Shown here piece by piece: positions 38,840 to 48,868 of a stretch of DNA of 64,000 nt. A program made the translations under genes and the position numbers. The notes beneath the pieces were generated by a model. The model did not search any database, was not told the origin of the DNA, and worked only from the letters and a program-made list of their open reading frames with translations. The stretch covers positions 248,001-312,000 of the forward strand of contig VCMS01000001.1 of the NCBI GenBank assembly GCA_022539475.1, given 5' to 3'. Positions within the stretch are counted from its first letter, which is position 1. Every line of letters starts with the position of its first letter. Source of the stretch: Gracilaria domingensis. Taxonomy: Eukaryota > Rhodophyta > Florideophyceae > Gracilariales > Gracilariaceae.

Positions 38840-41800
38840 TTATCGTACTACTTCCATTGTATTTCTCCCGACCAACTCGTGTCGAATGTTTTCTGTTTGT
38901 TCCAGGCCTTGGACGCGATCTTGGGTGATACTTTTCATTAGATGTATATGTTTTCGACATTCCTCGCGGAGCTCTGACCTCAGGTCTGCGGCTTCTGGAT
39001 ACTCCTCTGAGATTCGGCAAAGGGTATCAAAAGTAGCGTCTATGATCGAATACGGTAGATTAATAGTGTCAGAATCGGAATCCTTAGCCCTCTCAAGAGC
39101 TCTCAGAATGAGTTTCGCTGCATCAAAAGGTCGACCGGTGCGTAAAAGGGCACGAACAACCCGCGCTATATCTCCGACAAATCTTCGCTTTTCCTCGCCA
39201 TACCAGTCTGGTCGAACACCCCAGGCCGCTCCGTCAATAAGCCACTGTGGACATGGAAATAGACCACGTGATGCCGTTAACGCGCTTTCTAACGCAATGG
39301 AGTACCATTGTCGCGAAAATCTCTTCCAGTCAGCTCGACTTTCGACAGCAGTGAGTAACTGCTGTAGATGATCGTATTCGAACGAGATAATATGCTTTCT
39401 TGCTGCAACTGCAGCAGCCATTTGAATCGTGTCGACAAGAACGCTATCGTTCACCTCTTCGACCCATGCCAAACCTAGTTCCGTGCAAAGCAGCATATTA
39501 TCGAATGTAGGCGTCTTTTGCAATGTTGCGGCTACCCATCGCACTCCTTCTTTGCTCTCAGAAAGAAATGATGCTCCGTTAGCCACAAGATAGTGAATAT
39601 CTTGAGAATCGTCGTCCCTGTCAGGAAGATGAGACAGCATCGTGCTGAGACATCGTTTTTGAGCGTGTGCGAGCAACAGTCGTCGCGAAACCCAGGATGG
39701 ATCTACTAGAAGATGATCAGTAGTTTTGGTCAACCGAGAGAACTTCGACTTAACAGCGTATCTATCACACGGCGACTGTCGTTGAATAGCGGAGGAAACG
39801 TAAGATAGGGCAATCGACTTCATTTGTACCCAATGAAGAAGTAGTCGCGCTTGGTGTTGACTCCTTGTGATCTTGGACTTACGGCCACTGATTGCGTTCC
39901 TTATGCTGAGGAGTCCCTCGTTGCTCACACGACCTGCCCATTCCAATGCTGTTGTTGCAGCACTGGCGTCGTCTCCATGAAAGACATGCCATGAGTAAAC
40001 CAGTTCGTAATCGCTAGCTACATCAAAGTCGTCCATATGATCCATGTCTTGATCGAGTAGCATGCTTGGATCAATAGCTGCTCTCATTGTCATCTCAGTT
40101 ATTGGCAAAGTTTCGGTAGCTCTTGCTCTTCTTTCCAAGGCATGACCGCACATTACTTTCAGCGGGCCAGGAAGCTCTTGTTCAACCAGCCACTGCAGCT
40201 TTCCATGATCTGCTGTAGCATTCACCAACAACGAAACTGCATCCCGCAGTGATTCACTCTCAAGTACTTTGACAGAAATCGTTTCTCCGCCCATGAATGG
40301 ATCACTTAATATTGCCGTTAAAGCAGCTTCAAGTTCTCCTGCATCTATAAACCTACTGAAAGCGGCTGCTCGCATACTTTCATGTTTCTCTCTGTTTGGG
40401 GCTTCGGGCATACCCTCAAGTGCACAAGAAGCAGCATGTTTTGGAGCGCCAAAGCTCTCGAAGAGTCGCACACACTTCTCCATGAGCCAAAAGGCCAGCC
40501 TTCTCCACACGATGGAGGACGATATTGATCCAGTCAGAGAAACTGCTCCCTCTCGACTTGAGAAGCCTTCTTGGTTAAATGCACCAACTCTAGAACCATT
40601 CAGATGTGCGGATTGAAGAACTGCCGACGTTGCCAAGTCAATCAAGTATTGCGCGTCTACTTTGACATCGTCTGAGAATGGGTTCTGTGACTCATACAGT
40701 TCGTCACACCACTTCTTTGCTTGAACCATGCAACCATACGCTTTGTCTAACATATCATCATTAAGTTCAGCGTCTTCACCTTTGCCATCGGACATTGCAT
40801 CCTCGTCTATTTCAGTAGCCCTTTCAAGCGATTTAAGGCGATATTGAAATAACCATGACAGTCCATTGGCATAAACTGAAGACATTCTATAAACGTTGGC
40901 GCATTCACTTGCAACAAGTCCCAAAGTGGATACCTCACCTGATTCGAGAAGATTGCGAAGAAGAACTCCACCGGGGGAAACTACAGCAATCGCTTGTTCA
41001 ATTACCGTTGAGTAATCACAGTTTTCTCCTGACTGAACTTGTACGTCTCTTCCATGACTTATTATGAGGTCCATTAAAGGAAGACCAGAACCACTCTCAG
41101 ATAACCTAACTGACAGCTTCATTATAGACGTGAATCTTTCTTGGAATTCTGGCTTTATAAAGCCAGCTTTGAATCGAGCTCCCAATTCCTGACATAGACC
41201 ATGAGACCCGAGTAGTTGGGCAATTTCCCCACGGGATACCTGAAACGCTTTAGGAAAAACTGAGCATCTGTCTGCAACAAGCTTTCGTTCAGCTTCAGTC
41301 TGCGATCGAAAGACAGACACGACATACTGTCGAGCAATTACCACTCCAACACCGTTCACGACAAACATGTCCCTCACCTTCATATTCTCTACTTTCTGAA
41401 CCTGCTCAGCACGATGTCTAATACGTTTCCAAGGAATATCTTCTTCACCTAACTGCCATTCCTTCAACGCTGTGTCAACGTCCTGTCTTGTTGCAGTTTG
41501 TGGTGTTTCAAGTCGGAGAGCCTTAGCAATTGCGAATGGCGTGAAACGATGTGCCATCATCAGCGATTCTTTGCCATCAAGTATAACAGAATCATAACTT
41601 GGCCATAAGCCAAACTCTTTGTCAAAATCGTCGACAAGTGTCCACAACTTCCCTGGAGGAAGACCAATGCCAGAATCTATCTCGCTAGCAACATTGACAA
41701 CGTCTGCGATTAGCCCGGATTCTGAAGCTACAAGAACGCTCTCACCAATAGCTACGGCTGCAACGATACGGTCAATAGGACCGTCCCTCTTCGCAATTTG

Positions 41801-42874
41801 AACGCTAGAAAGCGAATACGACCCGGTGCGGCGAATACGAGCAGATATATTGAAGACACGCAGCGAGTCGGCGCTTGGTTCTTCATCTACCATCAGAATG
41901 GCAATGGCACACTCCTTAGATCCTGTGATGATAAACTGTTCTACAGACGTGCTTGACAGCTTCATAGGAACCTTTAGATCCGCTCTGCAAATATATCTGT
42001 CTTCATTCCAAACAAAGAGACATATCTTACCAGATGCGCATAAGCACATAAAAGACTTGGACTCAGACTGAATTCTGGCGATTGCAAGTACGGAGTCTTC
42101 CTTCTCGATTCCGCGAACTGAAGCCCGCGCACGCCTCTTTGACATCGAATATCCGTTATTGTCATATGGCAAAGCAGAATAAACACCAGAATCCTCTGGA
42201 TTTCTGCTTGGACTACGAAATAGTCGATTCATGAGACCCATGGAGAGAGATGAAGTCAGTGAGCGCTGTGATGAAGCACCTTCTGCCGATGAATAGGATA
42301 TAATGCTTGTATCGTCCGCTGGGGGAGATGTATCTCGGTCAACCACAGAGGATGACAGCCATTGCAACCGCATCCTTGGAGATGAATCAGGTGTTTGATG
42401 GACTTGAGCACAGAAACCATTGCTTAGGCCTAAAATCACATCGTTCCCAACTTTGGTGATGCATGTAACGCTAACGTCTGGTAGCAGAAGTCTTCCCTGC
42501 TCATCAAATGTTGGCCCAGCCGATGATGTTACGTCGACAGTGAGGTGTACAAAACTGCATCCATTCTGCTCTGAGACGCAAGAAAGAAAGACTTCGACAG
42601 ACCCATGTTCTAAATCGTCGTTTTCAACGACCAGTGGGCGCGACAAGAACGGTGATGAAAAAGACAGTCGAAGTCCTGATTTTGTAAGCACATTTTCCAA
42701 GACTAGTTGGTCGGAATTGATGATACGCCATAACGTGTTTCCAGCAAGCCCTGCCCACGCATGCTCATGAGTTCTTGGTTGCCGAATCTCTTGCACTGGT
42801 ACTGAGACTTCGAAAAGCGGTAAAGCTTCTAGATGTTGAGACGAGGCATAATCGAATAATCTTGTCTCCCGCAT
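38840..42874 (-). CDS. NUP160: Nup160/Nup120-like nucleoporin
   Basis: 1344 residues from the ATG at 42872-42874 (MRETRLF); the longer frame begins with TTG. The N-terminal 450 residues look like a beta-propeller (alternating strands such as LLLPDVSVTCITKVGNDVILGL) interrupted by a Ser-rich loop. The rest is an alpha-helical solenoid. The C-terminal part, YELVYSWHVFHGDDASAAT, then PQWLIDGAAWG, LLRTGRPFDAAKLIL and LPYSIID, follows the order seen in Nup160: a WH...AA helix, P-x-WL, G-x-x-x-(E/D)A, LPY-x-x-ID. Nup160 is a member of the Y (Nup107-160) scaffold of the nuclear pore. Nup133 was considered, but the ending fits Nup160 better. No intron. Confidence 0.75.
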   Translation of the reverse strand: MRETRLFDYASSQHLEALPLFEVSVPVQEIRQPRTHEHAWAGLAGNTLWRIINSDQLVLENVLTKSGLRLSFSSPFLSRPLVVENDDLEHGSVEVFLSCVSEQNGCSFVHLTVDVTSSAGPTFDEQGRLLLPDVSVTCITKVGNDVILGLSNGFCAQVHQTPDSSPRMRLQWLSSSVVDRDTSPPADDTSIISYSSAEGASSQRSLTSSLSMGLMNRLFRSPSRNPEDSGVYSALPYDNNGYSMSKRRARASVRGIEKEDSVLAIARIQSESKSFMCLCASGKICLFVWNEDRYICRADLKVPMKLSSTSVEQFIITGSKECAIAILMVDEEPSADSLRVFNISARIRRTGSYSLSSVQIAKRDGPIDRIVAAVAIGESVLVASESGLIADVVNVASEIDSGIGLPPGKLWTLVDDFDKEFGLWPSYDSVILDGKESLMMAHRFTPFAIAKALRLETPQTATRQDVDTALKEWQLGEEDIPWKRIRHRAEQVQKVENMKVRDMFVVNGVGVVIARQYVVSVFRSQTEAERKLVADRCSVFPKAFQVSRGEIAQLLGSHGLCQELGARFKAGFIKPEFQERFTSIMKLSVRLSESGSGLPLMDLIISHGRDVQVQSGENCDYSTVIEQAIAVVSPGGVLLRNLLESGEVSTLGLVASECANVYRMSSVYANGLSWLFQYRLKSLERATEIDEDAMSDGKGEDAELNDDMLDKAYGCMVQAKKWCDELYESQNPFSDDVKVDAQYLIDLATSAVLQSAHLNGSRVGAFNQEGFSSREGAVSLTGSISSSIVWRRLAFWLMEKCVRLFESFGAPKHAASCALEGMPEAPNREKHESMRAAAFSRFIDAGELEAALTAILSDPFMGGETISVKVLESESLRDAVSLLVNATADHGKLQWLVEQELPGPLKVMCGHALERRARATETLPITEMTMRAAIDPSMLLDQDMDHMDDFDVASDYELVYSWHVFHGDDASAATTALEWAGRVSNEGLLSIRNAISGRKSKITRSQHQARLLLHWVQMKSIALSYVSSAIQRQSPCDRYAVKSKFSRLTKTTDHLLVDPSWVSRRLLLAHAQKRCLSTMLSHLPDRDDDSQDIHYLVANGASFLSESKEGVRWVAATLQKTPTFDNMLLCTELGLAWVEEVNDSVLVDTIQMAAAVAARKHIISFEYDHLQQLLTAVESRADWKRFSRQWYSIALESALTASRGLFPCPQWLIDGAAWGVRPDWYGEEKRRFVGDIARVVRALLRTGRPFDAAKLILRALERAKDSDSDTINLPYSIIDATFDTLCRISEEYPEAADLRSELREECRKHIHLMKSITQDRVQGLEQTENIRHELVGRNTMEVVR

Positions 42875-43605
42875 GTTACTTCCAGTAGTACTTCTCCGCA
42901 GCTGTTTCAAAATACGTTTGGAAGAACAAGTTATTGTTGACTTGTGCGTTTGTCAAAGTGGTTTTTGTATGGAGTTCACGAACACGCAATTAGTGCGGCA
43001 CGAACTCGCGGCTGCTGCTTCAGGGGTTAGATACCGGATCAACGAGCAGATTTGAAATCGACTAATACCATCGGTAGCTGTACAAGTTCTACGGTACAAC
43101 TAACGAGCGAGACAGTTTGAAGTTTGTAAAGCGTCTATCTACAGTAGTTATTTAAATTAAATTAAAAATTTAAACGTGGTATCCCAATTCGACTTCCTCG
43201 GTTGCTCACCAACGTTGGTGCTCGGGCGAACCCAAATTGCCTTTGTTGGTTCATACTTCGTACTTTCGATACAAAATAAACAAACGTCCTCCTCGGTATA
43301 AAGTTTGGTCGGTCAGAGGTGTGCCCCTGTCCCTGTTCAGAACGAGTTCTGCATCATGGATGGAAAAAATTCTATTGCAGATAATTGCGCAATGTTCCTT
43401 GCGAATTTCGCAAGGAACATTGCAATATGTGTTCTTTCCTCAATAGACTATTGAAATAGGATATTCTTATATCGACCTCGATACCACAGCTTTGCTTCTC
43501 CCTGCCTTCGGTGGTCGATGACATTATGCGGAGAGTTAGAACTAAGACTCGGGATTTAATATTGACAGCGGCAAAGCAATGAGAAGAAACAAGATAAGGA
43601 GCATT
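42875..43605. other. Intergenic region with long perfect palindrome and AT-rich tract
   Basis: About 730 bp upstream of Nup160 and downstream of the coiled-coil gene (both minus). It has a TTAAATTAAATT-type AT tract near 43150-43175 and the 35-nt palindrome at 43389-43423. Confidence 0.55.
43389..43423. repeat. Near-perfect 35-nt palindrome
   Basis: Arms GCAATGTTCCTTGCGAA and TTCGCAAGGAACATTGC, 17 bp each, are perfect reverse complements around a single T. On either strand it would extrude as a very stable hairpin. Confidence 0.9.
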
Positions 43606-45324
43606 TCATTCTGATGGGGCATGACGATTCTGCGATATTGCGTTCAGTGACGCTTCTAGGCGACGGACACGCTCCTCAAGATCCACGGACGGATAGTTAC
43701 TCTTATCTGCCCCTGAATCCTGAAAGACTGCTTGCAGCTGTGCATGAGCTTCTTCTACCTCGCGAAGTAGAGGCGACGCTTCCACTATGTTCACATTGTC
43801 ATGTCCTGCTTGAAACTGCCGATTTGAATCCAGTGATGTTAGGGTATCTTCAAGGTCCTCCCGAGGCCAAGTTTCCTGAAGTTGACGGGCAGGTTAGTAA
43901 AATCGAAAGTCTTTGGCGAATATAGAAGTTTCGGAATGAATCCGCAATATAGTGAAAACCTTACCTCTATACGATGATCATCAAACTCGTCCAACGGATT
44001 GTCTTGTTTATCTAAGCTTAGAGTGTTGGTTTGAAGACTAATACCATCATCGGACAATGGTGTTCTTTCTGCGTGCCTTGAACGCTTGGATACACGCCTC
44101 ATTCTCGCAATTCGTAGATCCTTTTCTTCGAGTTGTCTCTCGTAGCGTGCTACGTACTCCTTCAATTTCCTTCGCTCGAGCAAGCCTTGCCTCAACAAGG
44201 CCTCACGACTTTCCACTTCTTTCTCCAAAGCACTAAGCCTATCCCTCAGAGACCGCTCCGATCTTTCTGCCGCATCAGCACGCTCTCTGAGTACATCCGT
44301 TGCTCCACATTTAGCTCGTAAACGCTCCGCTTCCGCTCGAGTTTCGGCCAGTCTGGACTCTGCAGTGTCTCGGGCAAGAAATGCTTCTTGCAGTTTGGTC
44401 GCATCCTGCGCTTTTTCCTCAGCGACGGCAACCCTCCTTCGCAGTCCCATGCAGACACGTTCCAAAGCATGAGATTTTTGCTTCTCTTCAGCAAGAGCCT
44501 TCTCTGTCTGTGTGGCCCTTTGGGAAACCTGTTGCAATTGCCGCTCCAGTTCGACAAGTTCGGAACGCAATCGAGCCGCATCTGCCAAGGCCTCTTCTTC
44601 TTTCGAACTTTTCTTATTTCTTTCTTCGATGACACGGTCATAATCCGTGCGCATGCCTTCAAGAAGTCGAGCAGAACGGTCCGTGCTTTGTCGCAATGCG
44701 TCATTATCTCGACGAAGTCGCGCTGCTTCGTGTTGGGCTGCTTCCGCTCTGGCTTCAGACGCCTCGAGAAGAGTGGACAGTCTACTCACATGTTTTCCTT
44801 CATCAAGCTCGGCAGTTGAGATCGGCTGTGTTGCTTTTGGGGAGTCTTGTCGTGGTGGAGATACTAATGAAGCATCACGCTCAACAGCGGGTTGTTCCGT
44901 AATATCAGGGGTTTTTGATGGCATAGAAGTGCTTGTTACATGAGACCGTATCGAAGCCAGTCCGTCCGCAAGTGTCTGTTTCACGGCAAGGAAGCGCTCA
45001 ATGGAAGCGCGGCGGTCAGAAGGAGAATTGGTGCTTTCGTGTTGTGCTGAATCCGGTACCGTACCCGCTTGCAAGATGGGCATGAGGAGGGCGTGATTAG
45101 GACTGAAAGACACACGAGCCCACGAAGACTTTGATAGAGGCCAAGGAGAGGAGTTTTGTGCGAACCTGCAATAATTCACTTCAAAGTATTGGTTACAGAG
45201 AAGATGCTGACCATCTGGGGCGAAGATAACGATATGGGTGAACGGTTCACCGTGAACCTTTTCGTTGAAATTCGAAAAATGGCGGAAATCGGACCAATTC
45301 AACAGGTCTTGGCCCTTTTCCCAT
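43606..45324 (-). CDS. Long coiled-coil protein (three exons), unknown function
   Basis: My model: exon 1 45251-45324 (MGKGPRPVELVRFPP), exon 2 43965-45165, exon 3 43606-43875, 514 residues in frame. The second intron (89 nt; donor GTAAGG after HRIE, TACTAAC branch, CTTCAG acceptor) is convincing. The first (85 nt, GTGAAC donor, TTGCAG acceptor) is less so; without it the frame has no nearby ATG. Residues about 150-410 form an uninterrupted Glu/Arg/Ala/Leu-rich coiled coil. The C-terminal exon ends in a further short coiled coil (LEERVRRLEASLNA). Structural proteins of Golgi, centrosome-equivalent or division machinery look like this; I cannot assign one. Confidence 0.75.
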
Positions 45325-45447
45325 GATCAATTATTGCCTCCTGATGACGATGATGATGATCCGGGACCTCATGAATCAACACTTTTGTCTCTCGGTGTAG
45401 CTTCTTGGCCGAAGTAAACAAACGTCTCTCTCTTTTTGCATCGAGTC

Positions 45448-46878
45448 TCAATCAGCAGTCCGTTCTCGCCGTGACTCTGCGAAAGGAAGACGTCTTTCAT
45501 ATGTATCCGAACGAATTCGGCTTCTCTCCATATCTGGAGATTTAGATACACGCGTATTCCTTTGATGATTCGCCCCGATTCTTCTGCGCGCACTCGATGC
45601 CCGAAAGGAAACCCCCATACTCTGATATGTTGCCGTGCGAGCACGCTGTCCGAGTCGCTGCATGGCACGTGTTGCCGTCACAACATGAAATAGTCTCCTC
45701 CAGACTGCAGAGGGCGCTACGCGCAGTTGCGTTCTCACCTGCTCACGACCTCCACGGATCCATCGATGCTGAAGCAATGCCACCGCTGGCGGGCGTTTGT
45801 AAGGATCCTTGTTCAGCAACGTCCGGGTGAAAGACTTTGCTTCTTCTGAGATTTGCGCCCTGTCCAGATTAGGAAGGTAGCCACTTTCGATCTTACGCAA
45901 TGTTCTCTGTCGCGAAAATGACTCAAACGGAAAGAATCCAGTTAGACAGACATGACAGAGAACTCCAAGAGCAAAAATATCCACGGGTGCGCCGTATGCT
46001 TCTCCTCTTAAGAGTTCGGGTGCAAAGTACGCCTCTGTACCTAACGGCTCCCTACAAAACGACATAATAGGCTTCTTAAGCTCGGGACGCCATACTGTGG
46101 CGAAGCCGAAGTCGCACACCAAAACTTGTAGTGGGGTCCTCTGTGAGTGGGCAATAAGCACGTTGTCACATTTGATGTCTCGATGTACGAGGTTGCTTTG
46201 ATGCATGGACAAAAGACATTTTCCCAGCTGTATTGCGACATTGCGCACGAAGGCTTCTCCCAGAAACCCATCTCGAACTGCCAGTAATTCACAGAGCGAG
46301 CCTTTGTTGCCGTACTGCATAACCATGTAGCAAAATTCGTCGTCGTAGAAAACGTCTAGAACGGCTGCAACATTTGCTGATCGCTTGGCCGCCTTGTGCT
46401 GCAGTTGAATCTCACGCATGACATGCCGTAATTTTTCTCCTATGCTTGTAGATAGCGTTAACAACCTGATCCTCTTTACTGCAACTAGATGGCCGTTTTC
46501 CACAGCAGTTCCAAGCATCACAATTCCATCCACGCCTCGTCCAAGGGTGTCACCCAGATGATACCATCTTCGTACATCGCGGTTCTTGGCCCGATATAGA
46601 CACGTAACCCATCTTTGAAAGACGTACGCGTCATCTGCTATCAGTACGACGCGCGCAGCAGTCCCCTGTTGCGCTGCAAAGGCCATTCCAAGCACACCCA
46701 GTTCGATGACCACGCGCAACCCCACTCGCGCTATGTGAATGCGAGATCCATGTACAAAATATCGCACGATTGCAGCAGAAGTTTCGGTGAGATGCTGTGA
46801 AAGAAATCCCCACTGCAATCGAAAGAAATATCGCTGCGTGCGAAGGAGGCCCTCCCGTGTAGCGAGCCAGCCTTTCAT
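45448..46878 (-). CDS. PH-domain protein kinase (kinase B)
   Basis: 476 residues from the ATG at 46876-46878, which begins exactly at a PH domain (MKGWLATREGLLRTQRYFF, with the final helix containing FQRWVTCLYRA). The frame extends upstream to a GTG at 47034 with no other ATG. The kinase domain (about 125-390) has LGRGVDGIVMLG, VAVKRI, HRDIKCDN, CDFGFA, GTEAYFAPELL and IFALGVLCHVCLTG, so it is probably active. A basic, Arg-rich C-terminal tail of 90 residues follows. With kinase A at 32.6-33.9 kb it makes two PH-kinase genes in the window, but the two differ widely in sequence and kinase B is not a recent copy. Membrane recruitment by phosphoinositides is inferred. Confidence 0.85.
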   Translation of the reverse strand: MKGWLATREGLLRTQRYFFRLQWGFLSQHLTETSAAIVRYFVHGSRIHIARVGLRVVIELGVLGMAFAAQQGTAARVVLIADDAYVFQRWVTCLYRAKNRDVRRWYHLGDTLGRGVDGIVMLGTAVENGHLVAVKRIRLLTLSTSIGEKLRHVMREIQLQHKAAKRSANVAAVLDVFYDDEFCYMVMQYGNKGSLCELLAVRDGFLGEAFVRNVAIQLGKCLLSMHQSNLVHRDIKCDNVLIAHSQRTPLQVLVCDFGFATVWRPELKKPIMSFCREPLGTEAYFAPELLRGEAYGAPVDIFALGVLCHVCLTGFFPFESFSRQRTLRKIESGYLPNLDRAQISEEAKSFTRTLLNKDPYKRPPAVALLQHRWIRGGREQVRTQLRVAPSAVWRRLFHVVTATRAMQRLGQRARTATYQSMGVSFRASSARRRIGANHQRNTRVSKSPDMERSRIRSDTYERRLPFAESRRERTAD

Positions 46879-47411
46879 GATCAGATGTATGACATGTTCA
46901 AGACTAGTTACCGACAACCTAGAACCTACTAAACGAAGCAAACCTTTTTGAAACGACGTGCTTGCATTCGAGATTCCATTCCGCGCAGCATGATAATCTT
47001 GTATAGATGCTCCGTGTGTGTCCCACCAAATCACCAGAAAAGTATGACCATGCGGGCTGACATTCGCATTCTAATACACCGTAGTGAGGCCTGACGAGCG
47101 CACGTGTGTTCCAGATGATCATCATCTGGACTGTGTTTGGAAACACAAACTGTCTCGTCGCTTGTGTAGTACACAAAGTGTACCACCTTATCGATACCTG
47201 TAAGATAGATACACATTGCCCTTGAACGGACACTGTCTTGTCCTCGTCGTTTTAAAGTCACAACACGGGTTTGAACACGATCACACTTATCCATGAGCGT
47301 TTTAAGCTGCCATATGCAGGGGTGCAAATATTACAATTGTGGCATTCTGCGGTCAAACTTTATGGGCTTGTCATAAGTTTCAACGACGGGCTGCATTACG
47401 AGCAGTTAATG
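46879..47411. other. Intergenic region upstream of kinase B
   Basis: About 530 bp between two minus-strand genes. Nothing recognised apart from the short upstream extension of the kinase B frame. Confidence 0.45.
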
Positions 47412-48431
47412 TCAACGACGTTTCATACTTTTCGCATTCCGAATAAGAGCATCGACCAGGGGCATCTTGACAGGACTTCTCTCTAATTTAACATCTTCTT
47501 CGACGCGGCGCAAAACTAAGCTGGACATCAGCAATGTGAAAAAGACATGGTATACCGAATGGAATGCGATTACGATGATGATGGCAATCTGTACTGTCGA
47601 GGTCGTCGGAGCCATGATTTTGATTCCAGCGGCCCCTAGTAATTTGATTATACCCCCCAAGAGGAACGTTACCTGTTCTACGACTGCTTTCCAAGCATTG
47701 TATCTCAATATAGGGCTTATGAAGAGAAGCTGCATGCAAAGTCCAACGGCCTTCGCCGCTGCCCCGGTAAGTAATGCTGCGACCCATCCGAATCTCCACC
47801 ATAATGCCCTCGAGTAAGCAATTGTCAGTAACCCTGTGTTCAAGAAAAAGGTTACGGCAAAGAATGGACCCACAATAATGAACACAAAAAACAGAATTGA
47901 TATTATAGTCCAGTCTGCAAATTTCAACCCATACTTAGACGCGATGTAGATGCTTGGTAGTGGATAAAACAGCAACAAGAAAGCGTCCAGGCGAAACACA
48001 CGACCGAGATACCAAAGAACAGTCGTGAGCGCAGTCATGTAAGCACATTCTATGTACGGCAATGTTTCATATTGCTCCAGATTCAGAATTGGCTTATCTG
48101 GGGAAACAACCTCCATGCCTCCACTTCGCTCCTCAAATTCGAGAATGAGATCTTCCCAGTCTTTATCAGTGGGTTTTCTTTTTCTCGGAGTAACACTTAC
48201 ACGAGATCTTCTCGGGTTGAACCATCGACGAATACGTGAAAAGACAGAAGGGGTTGGAGCACAACATGCAGGAGTCAGCCATGAGTAACCATATCCTCTT
48301 GATAGAGCTCCACATGTCTGAACTGCTGTTGTCTGATGAAAGCATAAACGCGGTTTCCATAGCGCGAAGGCGTTGTCAATATGACCCTCATATTTCCACA
48401 GAGCACTGCTTGTCTTCAATATCTGTACCAT
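47412..48431 (-). CDS. DUF2232/YybS-like integral membrane protein, plastid-targeted
   Basis: 339 residues from the ATG at 48429-48431. The first 75 residues are rich in Ser, Thr, Arg, Ala and Cys with almost no acids, resembling a plastid transit peptide. About seven hydrophobic segments follow from residue 125. The core is like cyanobacterial and plant DUF2232 proteins: YIECAYMTALTTVLWYLGR, FRLDAFLLLFYPLPS, FFLNTGLLTIAYSRALWWRFGW and FHSVYHVFFTLL. The function of the family is not established. The plant and cyanobacterial distribution fits a role in plastid membranes. Start assignment is reasonable because an earlier in-frame start is only a TTG. Confidence 0.75.
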   Translation of the reverse strand: MVQILKTSSALWKYEGHIDNAFALWKPRLCFHQTTAVQTCGALSRGYGYSWLTPACCAPTPSVFSRIRRWFNPRRSRVSVTPRKRKPTDKDWEDLILEFEERSGGMEVVSPDKPILNLEQYETLPYIECAYMTALTTVLWYLGRVFRLDAFLLLFYPLPSIYIASKYGLKFADWTIISILFFVFIIVGPFFAVTFFLNTGLLTIAYSRALWWRFGWVAALLTGAAAKAVGLCMQLLFISPILRYNAWKAVVEQVTFLLGGIIKLLGAAGIKIMAPTTSTVQIAIIIVIAFHSVYHVFFTLLMSSLVLRRVEEDVKLERSPVKMPLVDALIRNAKSMKRR

Positions 48432-48868
48432 GCTACGCAAGTTTTAGATAGCTCTTGCATTACCCGTCGTACCAAGGGAATTCTAAACTTGCTGTGATGC
48501 GCATAATATTTCTGATTTGGAAAAGAAAATCAGCTTTCCAGGGCTGCTCCACGGATCAATGATCCGCAAGCCATGACCTCGCCATCGTGGCGAATGATAT
48601 TTGGCCTGTTTGTTCAAAGCAGTCACGTGTTCGCTTTGATCCCCCGCCGATACCGAACAGCTGGTATTCTTGTAGTGAGCTCGTACTTTCGCACTCGAAG
48701 CTCGTGCGTTGTGGTATCCTTACGCTAAATTGCCACCCCTGAGGAAGGCTACCTCCTTCGGCTTAGGGAGCACATGAAACAGCTGCGTATCCTAAATTCA
48801 GACATCTGCGGAACAGTTGGTTTGAGCTGCACTTCCGAACTGAACAACTCTGGAGAGAGGACTGAATC
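48432..48868. promoter_or_regulatory. Divergent intergenic region (DUF2232 / DAO)
   Basis: About 440 bp between two divergent starts. A CACGTG-like AGTCACGTGTT word near 48622 is the only notable motif. Confidence 0.4.
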
